In this document: piece by piece, positions 54,172 to 61,743 of the stretch
Numbering within the stretch: the first letter of the stretch is position 1
Layout: each line of letters opens with the position of its first letter
Made by a program: the position numbers and the translations under genes
NCBI RefSeq assembly: GCF_030408395.1
Contig: NZ_CP046980.1
Span: 1,674,001-1,738,000 of the forward strand
Source: Corynebacterium aquatimens
Lineage (GTDB): Bacteria; Actinomycetota; Actinomycetes; Mycobacteriales; Mycobacteriaceae
Length of the DNA: 64,000 nucleotides
Reading direction: 5' to 3'
The notes under the pieces: model-generated
What the model saw: the letters and a program-made list of their open reading frames with translations, nothing else
The model's database searches: none
Told to the model about the DNA's origin: nothing

Positions 54172-55182
54172 CTAGCCAAGGACCGCGCGGTAGTGCCCAG
54201 GGTCCGGCTGGGGCGCGAATTTCGGCGCGTTATCCTTGTCCACGAGCACCGCACGCACGCCTTCGACGAAGTCCGGCTCGCGCAAGATCACCCGTTGGAG
54301 CTTCTCTTCATTGTCCAGAGCCCCGCGCAGGTCGACCTTCTTCGGGTCGTTCGCGAGGATCAGCTCGGCGGTCGCCACCAGCGATGACGGAGAGGCTCCC
54401 TCGCAATGCTTATCGACGAGTTCTTTCAAACTCCCTCCCACCTCTTCCACGTTGCCGCGGATCTGTGGCCACGACCCGGTGAAGGTCTGCTCGATCACGC
54501 CGTAGTGCTGGGCGAGTTCAGACTCCCCGGGCTCGGCGAACGGGAAATCCGTGTCGTTGCCGGAGGGGTCCGCACCTTTGATGAGCGCCTGGCGTAGCTC
54601 CCCCAACTCTTCCGCGGATCCAACGAGGTGGGTGGCCAGGCCGGTGTCCATCATGTCGTCGGCGCTGAGCCGGTAGCCGGTGAGCGAGATAAACGCCGCC
54701 AGGGCCTGGCTGGGATGGCCTGGTAGACGCTGAAGCAGGTGGGTCATGCCCACATCGACGAAGTAGCCGATCTTCATCTCCGGCATGGCGGCGAACGCGT
54801 CGCGCGTGACCACTCGGTGGCTGCCGTGCGCGGTGAGCCCGAGCCCGCCGCCCATGATGACGCCGCTCATGAGGCTGATGACGGGTTTGGGGTAAGTGGC
54901 GATGAGGTAGTCCATCTCGTACTCGGCGTCGAAGTAGTTTTCGACGGCCTCGATGTTGCCGTCGATAAGCTGCTTGCGCGCAGCACGAACGTCGCCGCCG
55001 GCGCAGAATTTCTCGCTGGAGGACTCGATGATGACCTGGGTGATGGAGTCGTCCTCGCGCCAACTCCGAAGCGCCGCAGTGATGTCGGCAATCATCTGCG
55101 CACTGAGCGCGTTGAGCACTTTCGGACGGTTGAGTGTGATCACGCCGGTGGCGTTGCGGGTTTCGATAATCGTCTCGTCCAT
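54172..55182 (-). CDS. Enoyl-CoA hydratase/isomerase family (HIBYL-CoA hydrolase-like)
   Basis: 336 aa. 'FCAGGDVRAARKQ', 'GVIMGGGLGLTAHGSHRVVTRD', 'MPEMKIGYFVDVGMTHLL' and a long ECH_2 C-terminal domain resemble the gene at 48935-49999. ATG 55182 is chosen over the alternative start 27 bases upstream. It ends 10 bases before the gapX start and could be cotranscribed with it. Two copies of the 11-mer repeat (54408-54418 and 54960-54970) lie in this gene. Confidence 0.88.
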   Translation of the reverse strand: MDETIIETRNATGVITLNRPKVLNALSAQMIADITAALRSWREDDSITQVIIESSSEKFCAGGDVRAARKQLIDGNIEAVENYFDAEYEMDYLIATYPKPVISLMSGVIMGGGLGLTAHGSHRVVTRDAFAAMPEMKIGYFVDVGMTHLLQRLPGHPSQALAAFISLTGYRLSADDMMDTGLATHLVGSAEELGELRQALIKGADPSGNDTDFPFAEPGESELAQHYGVIEQTFTGSWPQIRGNVEEVGGSLKELVDKHCEGASPSSLVATAELILANDPKKVDLRGALDNEEKLQRVILREPDFVEGVRAVLVDKDNAPKFAPQPDPGHYRAVLG

Positions 55183-55281
55183 GCAACCAGTGTTCCATGA
55201 GAAACCCACTCCCGTTCGGGGGTAACGGGGGAGGTCGACCTTCGATTGATCCTCACCCTCCAGCCTTGCATCCGCGCCAAG

Positions 55282-55315
55282 TTAGGTGATACTCAGTTAG
55301 GCAACACTTACTTAA
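55282..55315 (+). promoter_or_regulatory. Two overlapping DtxR-like boxes upstream of hmuO
   Basis: TTAGGTGATACTCAGTTAG (55282-55300) and TTAGGCAACACTTACTTAA (55297-55315) agree with the DtxR consensus at 12 and 13 of 19 positions by hand count. They lie 23-56 bases before the hmuO start. Confidence 0.65.
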
Positions 55316-55337
55316 CTCATTTCCGAGGAGATTAGAG

Positions 55338-56015
55338 ATGACAACCACCCTGACCGCCGAAACGCTGTCGCGCCCGATGCCGCTCCCGCTGTCGGTGGAG
55401 CTCAAGGAAGCCACCGCCGCAACCCACGACACCGCCGAGAAATCCACCTTCATGACGGACCTCATGCGCGGCGAGTTGGCGTACGCGGACGTGGTCAACC
55501 TGACGTCGCAGTATTGGTTCATCTACTCCGCGCTCGAAGAGGCCGTGCGCCGCACCTCGGCCACCCCGGCTGTGGCGTCTGTCGCCGATCCGCGGATCGA
55601 GCGTCTGTCGGCCCTCGAGCACGACCTGGCAGAGATGATCGGCGCGGACTGGCGCGAAGTCATCTCCCCCACCCCGGCCACCCAGCGCTACGTGGCGACA
55701 CTGAATTCTCTCGGCGCCGCGCAGGCCGCCTCGGTGGTCGCCCACCACTACGTGCGCTACTTGGGTGATATCACCGGCGGCCAGGCGATTGCCCGCATGC
55801 TGGCCGACGCTTACGAGATCCCGGCGGAGCAGCTCACCTTTTACGACTTCGCGGCCATCGGCAAGACCCCTCCCTACCGCAAGGCCTACAAGGCCGCGCT
55901 TGACTCCCTACCCATCGATGCCGACGAACGCGAGGAGCTTCTCGACGCCGCCCGCGAGGCCTTCGCCTGCAACACCGCCGTCTTCAACGACCTAGCGACG
56001 CTTAACGACGCCTAA
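55338..56015 (+). CDS. hmuO: Heme oxygenase
   Basis: 225 aa. Opens heme to biliverdin, releasing Fe(II) and CO. The proximal ligand is His30 in 'ATAATHDTAEKSTFM', and the distal helix is 'YLGDITGGQAIAR' (residues ~141-153). The spacing and length match HmuO of C. diphtheriae. GAGGAG precedes ATG 55338. The DtxR-like boxes upstream indicate iron control. Its neighbour on the right is the heme uptake locus, so acquisition and degradation are linked here. Confidence 0.96.
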   Translation: MTTTLTAETLSRPMPLPLSVELKEATAATHDTAEKSTFMTDLMRGELAYADVVNLTSQYWFIYSALEEAVRRTSATPAVASVADPRIERLSALEHDLAEMIGADWREVISPTPATQRYVATLNSLGAAQAASVVAHHYVRYLGDITGGQAIARMLADAYEIPAEQLTFYDFAAIGKTPPYRKAYKAALDSLPIDADEREELLDAAREAFACNTAVFNDLATLNDA

Positions 56016-56465
56016 CTACTGGTTCGCGATTGTCAGCGCGCCCCACATGATGAGCGCGCTGATCCCCGCCGCGATCGCCCCTCCAGTCATCACATAATCG
56101 GCTGGAAAGAAGAACAGAAAACCGAATGCAACGCCCATTACCAGGAGCCAGCCCACACCCAGCGCCAGCCCGGCACGGGTACCGCCACCGGCGAACTCGA
56201 CGTCGGGGAAGCGCTCTTTTTCCTCCTTCCGCGCACGGCGCTCAGGCATACGCGACATGACCACCACAACGATCAGCAGGGCCAAGACGCCAGCCAACGC
56301 GACCAGCGTGCCGCCCGTCGCACCCCCGTAGGCGAGCACAGCCGTAGCGATCACGATGGCCCCCTGTTCCCAGGCCTCAAACTTGATCCGGCACGCCGGA
56401 TCCCGCGCGGGGTCCTGCGAAATTCGCTGAAAAACGTGGGTGGAGTCGGGGTAGGTCACACTCAT
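56016..56465 (-). CDS. Small four-TM membrane protein of unknown function
   Basis: 149 aa. Hydrophobic segments 'AIVIATAVLAYGGATGG', 'VALAGVLALLIVVVVMS', 'AGLALGVGWLLVMGVAFGFLFF' and 'MTGGAIAAGISALIMWGALT' in two pairs around a charged loop ('RMPERRARKEEKERFP'). Predicted integral membrane protein. Transcribed divergently from htaA, sharing the region with the DtxR-like box at 56493-56511, so it may also be iron-regulated. GGGAAGTGA precedes ATG 56465. No family recognised. Confidence 0.75.
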   Translation of the reverse strand: MSVTYPDSTHVFQRISQDPARDPACRIKFEAWEQGAIVIATAVLAYGGATGGTLVALAGVLALLIVVVVMSRMPERRARKEEKERFPDVEFAGGGTRAGLALGVGWLLVMGVAFGFLFFFPADYVMTGGAIAAGISALIMWGALTIANQ

Positions 56466-56492
56466 TCACTTCCCTAGGATTTTCGTTTTAGA

Positions 56493-56511
56493 TAAAGTTA
56501 GCCTAACCTGA
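56493..56511. promoter_or_regulatory. DtxR-like box upstream of htaA
   Basis: TAAAGTTAGCCTAACCTGA matches TTAGGTTAGCCTAACCTAA at 16 of 19 positions, the best such site in the window. It lies between divergent htaA and the small membrane protein gene. Confidence 0.85.
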
Positions 56512-56596
56512 ATACTAATCCAAAAGGTTGACATCTCAAATGTTGATCTCGAACCCCACGATAGTACACACCCTCACGTCCGAAAGGATCCGCCTC

Positions 56597-58648
56597 ATGA
56601 AATGGACCAAGCTCGCCGCCGTCTCCGCCGCAGCCTCGCTGACCGTGATGGGCGGCGCGCTTCCCGCTGTCATTGACGTGGCCGCACCGCTGGCCGGGGC
56701 GCAAGAGGCTGGCGCCGCTAACACCCACCGCCAGGTACAAAACGGCACCATGACCTGGGGAGTCAAGGAATCCTTCCGCGGCTATGTCGTGGGCAACATC
56801 GCCAAGGGCGCGATCTACGTCAACGGCCAAGAAGTGGCCAGCAAGCAATCCGGCCGCAGAGCCGCACCATTCAACTTCACGGCCACAAAGTCCAGCTTGT
56901 CCTCCCCCACCTCCGGCGTGATTGCGTTCAATGAGAGCGTCCGCTTCATCGGCCACAATTACGGTAACGGTCCGTTGCTCGACTTGGAACTGAGCAACAT
57001 CAGGCTGCAGTTCAACGGCAGCTCCGCCGAATTAGTTGTGGATTACAAGACAGTGGAGTTCAAGGGCATGGACACGAAAGCCATCCCCGACCCGCCGCGC
57101 ACCGGCAGCGACAAGGTTCTGGCCACACTGTCCCTAAGCGGCGCCGACTTTTCCAAGGACCGCGTCACGGTCAACGGCACCAACGTCACGCTCACGCCTT
57201 TCGGGCGCGAGATCTTCGCGAACTTCTACGACGAGAGCCGATCTGACCTCGACGACCTGACCGCCACGTTCTCTGTGAGCGATACTGCAGGTGCTCCGCC
57301 AGCAGGCCCGTCCATCTCCGGTGGTGGCGGCGCCGGCGGCGGTGCAACCCGCTCCAACGCCAAGGATGGACCGGCCGCCCTTTTGGGCACGGTCAACGAC
57401 ACGCTTACCGAGATCAACGGCCTGATCGTCAACTCCAACAACGTCCTGGACAACTCGGAGAAGCTGTTCCGCCCGCGCGGAGCGGCGGCAGCCCGAGGCA
57501 GCGGTGGCAGCGGCACTACAGCCAGCGGTGCAGGCGCAACCGGAGGGACTGCCGGGGGCGGAGCACCTTTCTCGGCCGCTGATGTCGGACCAGTGTCCAC
57601 GAAATCCGGCTCGCCCGTCGGTGGTGGCGCCGGCGCTGGCGGCGCTACCGGCAACACCGGTGGTGGTGCCAGCGCACCAAGCGGCAACGCGGGTGCAGGC
57701 GGCGGAAACGCCGGCACCGCCAAGACTGCCACCACAGCAGCTGGCGGCGGCAGCGGATCCGGGGATGTCTGCAAAGACGACGGCTCCCGCGGCGTGCAAA
57801 GCGCCAAGGCCGCTTGGGGTGTGCGCCAGTCCTTCCGCAACTACATCCGCGGCACCATCGCCAAAGGCAAATGGCAGCTCAGCGGAGTGGGCGACACCAA
57901 CAACGCCTTTCAGTGGACCGGTAACTCCGGTGCGGTCAACGTGAACAAGAAATCCGGCACGATTCTGTTCCCCGGCACCATCCGTTTTACCGGCCACAAC
58001 GGCATCCTGGACACCCAGTTTTCCAACATGGAGATCCAGTTCGCCGGTAACTCCGGCCAACTCATCTTGAACGTCAAGTCCAACGATGTCGAGGGCAACC
58101 CGCACGACTACGGCCGCGTTGTCCTGGCGAACCTCGCTTTCAGCCAGCTCGATGTGTCCGAAGGTTCAGTGTCCGGCACCGCATCCACCTCGCTGACAGC
58201 CGCTGGCGCGGAAGCGTTCGCCCAGTTCTACCCGACAGGCGATGCGCTCGACCCGATCTCATTTACCGCACAGCTGGGCGGCAAGCCCAACTGCGCCCAA
58301 GGTCAGGGCGGCAGCGTCTCCGGCGCGGCCACCGGCCAGGGTGGTTCGGCTGCTCAAGCTGCCGCCCTGCGCAGCGGTGGGTCCGCAGGCGGCGAATCCG
58401 CGTCCGCCGTTACCGCAGCTGACAGTGGCGACTCAGCCGACGGCAGCGTGTTCGACGAGCAAGACGGAATCGACGCCACGAGCGAAAGCAAGGGCACCGG
58501 CACCAGCAAGTTCAACATCAAAAACGGTAACGCCGACGACGGCGTGACCGGCGGGTGGGACGACTCCGCAATCGCACAAACGATCACCTTGCTGGCCTCC
58601 TTCCTCGCTTCCGGCGGCGTGCTCGCGCGGTTCGCGGTGCGCAACTAG
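56597..58648 (+). CDS. htaA: Heme-binding surface protein HtaA, two HtaA (CR) domains
   Basis: 683 aa. Signal peptide (residues 1-36); first CR domain ~45-215 ('SFRGYVVG' with Tyr63, 'VRFIGHNYG' with His120); Gly/Ala/Ser-rich linker ~235-390; second CR domain ~395-560 ('SFRNYIRG' with Tyr416, 'IRFTGHNG' with His467) flanked by Cys392 and Cys566; Ser/Gly tail and C-terminal membrane segment. The Tyr and His positions correspond to the heme ligands known in C. diphtheriae CR domains. AAAGGA precedes ATG 56597. First gene of the hta-hmu operon; a DtxR-like box lies 86 bases upstream. Confidence 0.95.
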   Translation: MKWTKLAAVSAAASLTVMGGALPAVIDVAAPLAGAQEAGAANTHRQVQNGTMTWGVKESFRGYVVGNIAKGAIYVNGQEVASKQSGRRAAPFNFTATKSSLSSPTSGVIAFNESVRFIGHNYGNGPLLDLELSNIRLQFNGSSAELVVDYKTVEFKGMDTKAIPDPPRTGSDKVLATLSLSGADFSKDRVTVNGTNVTLTPFGREIFANFYDESRSDLDDLTATFSVSDTAGAPPAGPSISGGGGAGGGATRSNAKDGPAALLGTVNDTLTEINGLIVNSNNVLDNSEKLFRPRGAAAARGSGGSGTTASGAGATGGTAGGGAPFSAADVGPVSTKSGSPVGGGAGAGGATGNTGGGASAPSGNAGAGGGNAGTAKTATTAAGGGSGSGDVCKDDGSRGVQSAKAAWGVRQSFRNYIRGTIAKGKWQLSGVGDTNNAFQWTGNSGAVNVNKKSGTILFPGTIRFTGHNGILDTQFSNMEIQFAGNSGQLILNVKSNDVEGNPHDYGRVVLANLAFSQLDVSEGSVSGTASTSLTAAGAEAFAQFYPTGDALDPISFTAQLGGKPNCAQGQGGSVSGAATGQGGSAAQAAALRSGGSAGGESASAVTAADSGDSADGSVFDEQDGIDATSESKGTGTSKFNIKNGNADDGVTGGWDDSAIAQTITLLASFLASGGVLARFAVRN

Positions 58649-58691
58649 TGGAAGCAAAAAGGCGTCGATAAGCGAAAGGCTCGTGTTGAAG

Positions 58692-59759
58692 ATGAAGAAA
58701 TCCTTGCTGGGGGCTCTGCTGGCCTCGCTGACGTGGGCACTCATGCTCACTGGCTGCGCCTCATGGGACAACCCCACCGACGTGCAAACCCAAAACAGTG
58801 AGCTCGCCGACTCTCTCCAGGCCTCCGGTGACCCCCACGCCGCCACTGGGGTCGCTCGCGTTGACAACCTCACGGAGGTCGAGCCGCTTACCGACGACCC
58901 CAAGCCAGCACTGCCCGTCGAACTCACCGACGCCGACGGTTACGACGTCACAGTCACCGACACCTCGCGCATTCTCGCGCTAGACCTCTACGGCACCTAC
59001 ACCAAGACCCTTCGCGGTCTGGGCTTTTCCGAAAATATCGTCGGCCGTACCGTGAGCTCGGATGAGGACTCACTGAAAGACCTCCCCGTCGTGACCGAAG
59101 GCGGCCACACGCTCAACCCCGAGGCCGTGCTCAACCTCAAACCAACGCTGGTCATCGTCGACCACTCCATCGGCCCGCAGGAAGCCATCGACCAGATCCG
59201 CGACGCGGGCGTGACCACCGTGGTCATGCAGCCGGAGCGCAAGATGGATTCCATCGGCCAAGACATTCGCGACCTCTCCGCCGTCGTCGGCGTGCCCACG
59301 CTTGGCAACCAGCTGGCCGAACGCACCGAGAAAGAGCTCGAGCAGGCGCGTGAAGCGATCGCAAAGGTCGTGCCGGACGAGCCGCTGCGCATGTCCTTCC
59401 TCTATGCCCGCGGCACCGGCGGCGTGTTCTACCTTCTCGGCGACGAAAACCACACCAAAGACCTCATCGAAGCGCTCGGCGGTGTGGATGTGAACACCCA
59501 GCAGGGCATCGGCGCCCCGTCACCAGCAAGCCCAGAGGCCCTAGCGAAAGTCAATCCCGAAATGTTCATCATGATGAACGGCGGACTGACTTCCACAGGC
59601 GAGATCGACGGCCTGCTGCAACGCCCAGGTGTTGCCCAAACGCAGGCCGGCAAGAACAAACGCGTGCTCACGCTTCCAGACGGCGACTCACTCGCCTACG
59701 GCCCCCAAACCCCGGAGCTTTTACTGCGCGCCGCGCACGCGCTGTACGGTGAAGGGTAA
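58692..59759 (+). CDS. hmuT: Heme ABC transporter substrate-binding lipoprotein HmuT
   Basis: About 355 aa. Lipobox 'WALMLTGC' follows a hydrophobic signal; the mature part is a class III binding protein with 'ILALDLYGTYTKTLRGLGF', 'LKPTLVIVDHSIGP' and 'LYARGTGGVFYLLGDENHTKDLIEALGG' (two segments). Receives heme from the Hta proteins and hands it to HmuUV. ATG 58692 is preferred, GTG 58683 possible. Its stop overlaps the hmuU start (TAATG). An 11-mer repeat copy lies 18 bases upstream. Confidence 0.93.
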   Translation: MKKSLLGALLASLTWALMLTGCASWDNPTDVQTQNSELADSLQASGDPHAATGVARVDNLTEVEPLTDDPKPALPVELTDADGYDVTVTDTSRILALDLYGTYTKTLRGLGFSENIVGRTVSSDEDSLKDLPVVTEGGHTLNPEAVLNLKPTLVIVDHSIGPQEAIDQIRDAGVTTVVMQPERKMDSIGQDIRDLSAVVGVPTLGNQLAERTEKELEQAREAIAKVVPDEPLRMSFLYARGTGGVFYLLGDENHTKDLIEALGGVDVNTQQGIGAPSPASPEALAKVNPEMFIMMNGGLTSTGEIDGLLQRPGVAQTQAGKNKRVLTLPDGDSLAYGPQTPELLLRAAHALYGEG

Positions 59760-60835
59760 TGACCACACAGCACCAACCCTCCCCCGCGGAGGGTCTTACA
59801 GCCGCGCGCACCTTTAGAAAACGGCGCGTGCGGCGCGTCGCCTTATTTGTCGTCATCATCGCGCTTTTGTTCGTGACCGCCGTTTTCTCCGTCATGGTCG
59901 GCCAATACGAATTACCGATCAGCGAGTTGTGGCCAATCCTGATCGCCGGCCCCATGAATGCCACCGATCTAGACTCCTCCGTGCTCTGGCAGATCCGCCT
60001 TCCTAGGCTCGTGCTTGGCCTGTTTGTCGGCGCCGGATTGGGCTTGGGTGGTGCGCTCATGCAAGCGGTGTTTTCCAACCCGCTAGCCGAACCATCCATC
60101 ATCGGCGTCACTAGCGGCTCCGGAGTCGGCGCCGCAGCCGCCATCGTTTTCGGTACCGGCACCTTGGGCGTGTGGTCCGTGCCCGTGTGCGCCTTCGTGG
60201 CCGGGGTGCTCACCACACTCATTGTTTATCAACTCTCGCGCACCGCCGGGAAAGTGCAAGTGATCAACCTAGTCTTAGTGGGTATCGCCGCCAACGCCAT
60301 CGCCGGTGCGGCGATCTCTATGCTGGTCTTCTTAGCCCCAACCAGCGCCCGCGAACAGATCATCTTCTGGCAGATGGGGACGCTTTCCGGCGCGAAGTGG
60401 GAGCACACAGGGATCGTCGCGCTGATTGTGACCACCGTGACCCTGATCGCTTTCCTGCTCGGGCGCAAGTTGGACCTGCTGGCACTTGGCGACACCGCCG
60501 CAACCCACGTCGGTATTAATGTCTCCCGCCTGCGCATCGCCGCAATCGTTCTCTCGACCTTGCTCACCGCAGCAGCCGTATCGTTCGCCGGGCTCATTGC
60601 CTTCGTCGGGCTCGTCATCCCGCACATTATCCGTACAGTCGCAGGCCCCTCCAACCGCATCCTCCTGCCCGCCTCCGCCCTCGGCGGCGCCCTCCTGATC
60701 GGATCAGCCGACATCTTCGCGCGCAGTCTGATCCCGTTTGCCGACCTGCCCATCGGCATCTTCACCGCACTCATCGGCGGCCCCACCTTCTTCTTCCTCC
60801 TGCGCCAAATGATCCGGAAGAGGCAGCGCGCATGA
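59759..60835 (+). CDS. hmuU: Heme ABC transporter permease HmuU
   Basis: 358 aa FecCD-type permease with ten predicted membrane helices. 'WQIRLPRLVLGLFVGAGLGLGGALMQAVFSNPLAEPSIIG' (two parts) and 'SFAGLIAFVGLVIPHIIRTVAGP' are family signatures; 'GGPTFFFLL' precedes the basic C-terminus. Starts at ATG 59759, one base overlapping hmuT's stop, and overlaps hmuV by 4 bases. Confidence 0.96.
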   Translation: MTTQHQPSPAEGLTAARTFRKRRVRRVALFVVIIALLFVTAVFSVMVGQYELPISELWPILIAGPMNATDLDSSVLWQIRLPRLVLGLFVGAGLGLGGALMQAVFSNPLAEPSIIGVTSGSGVGAAAAIVFGTGTLGVWSVPVCAFVAGVLTTLIVYQLSRTAGKVQVINLVLVGIAANAIAGAAISMLVFLAPTSAREQIIFWQMGTLSGAKWEHTGIVALIVTTVTLIAFLLGRKLDLLALGDTAATHVGINVSRLRIAAIVLSTLLTAAAVSFAGLIAFVGLVIPHIIRTVAGPSNRILLPASALGGALLIGSADIFARSLIPFADLPIGIFTALIGGPTFFFLLRQMIRKRQRA

Positions 60836-61641
60836 CCGTCACAGCCTCCAACATTACAGTGGTCAAAAGTGGCACAACGCTTCTCGACGACGTGTCATTC
60901 ACCGCACCGGCCGGCCACGTCACCGCCCTAATCGGCCCCAACGGCGCGGGAAAATCCACCCTGTTGTCAGCCATCGCCGGCGACGAGCCGCCACTTCGAG
61001 GGTCAGTCTCCCTCGACGGAGTCGACGCCTTCACCGCCGATCAGAGGACACTCGCGCAAACACGTTCCGTCATGCTCCAAGACATTAACGTGGCGTTCTC
61101 ATTCCTCGTCCGCGACGTCGTGGAAATGGGCCGCACACCGTGGAGCAAGACCAGTGACCCCGCAACCGACCAAGCCGTGGTCGACGCTGCACTGGACATC
61201 GGCGGTGTCACCCACCTCCAAGACCGCGATGTCACCACGCTGTCCGGCGGTGAGCGCGCCCGCGTCGCCTTCGCCCGCATCCTGGCGCAGCAAACACCAG
61301 TTGTGTTCTTCGACGAGCCCACCGCCGCCATGGACGTCCGCTTCCAGCAGCGCACCCTGGGAACCATCCGACTTCTGGCCGAGCACGGCAAAACCGTCAT
61401 CGTCGTACTCCACGACCTCCAGGCCGCCGCCCAGTACTGCGACCATTTCATTTGTCTGCGCGAAGGCAGACTCGTCGCCTCCGGCGGCCGCGACGACGTC
61501 TACACCGACGACGTCTTAAGCGAGGTCTACAACTGGCCGATCACGGTGGAGCGCACCGCCAACGGCATCTTCGTCACCCCCGGGCGGGAAGAAATTACGG
61601 CAGGTTCCTCCGTTCTCTTCGGCCGTACGAGAAACTCCTAA
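60832..61641 (+). CDS. hmuV: Heme ABC transporter ATP-binding protein HmuV
   Basis: 269 aa. Walker A 'GPNGAGKSTLL', Q-loop 'RSVMLQDINVAFSF', ABC signature 'LSGGERARVAFARIL', Walker B 'VVFFDEPTAAMD' and the H-loop 'VVLHDLQAA' are intact. Powers heme import through HmuU. ATG 60832 overlaps the hmuU stop (ATGA), so translation is coupled. Confidence 0.97.
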   Translation: MTVTASNITVVKSGTTLLDDVSFTAPAGHVTALIGPNGAGKSTLLSAIAGDEPPLRGSVSLDGVDAFTADQRTLAQTRSVMLQDINVAFSFLVRDVVEMGRTPWSKTSDPATDQAVVDAALDIGGVTHLQDRDVTTLSGGERARVAFARILAQQTPVVFFDEPTAAMDVRFQQRTLGTIRLLAEHGKTVIVVLHDLQAAAQYCDHFICLREGRLVASGGRDDVYTDDVLSEVYNWPITVERTANGIFVTPGREEITAGSSVLFGRTRNS

Positions 61642-61692
61642 AAAATCCTGAAGAGTATCAATAAAAGGATTGCAAACTAACGATCGAGTAGT

Positions 61693-61711
61693 TAAGGTTA
61701 GTATGTCCTTA
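61693..61711. promoter_or_regulatory. DtxR-like box upstream of htaB
   Basis: TAAGGTTAGTATGTCCTTA matches the DtxR consensus at 13 of 19 positions; it lies 33 bases before htaB, so htaB may have its own iron-regulated promoter. Confidence 0.6.
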
Positions 61712-61743
61712 CTTCTCGCTCCGAAACCGAAAGAAATAGGTAC

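Noticed and set aside
52896..54482. 528-codon open frame opposite gapX and the hydrolase gene
   Set aside because: It spans the junction of two well-identified minus-strand genes and is a codon-bias artefact.
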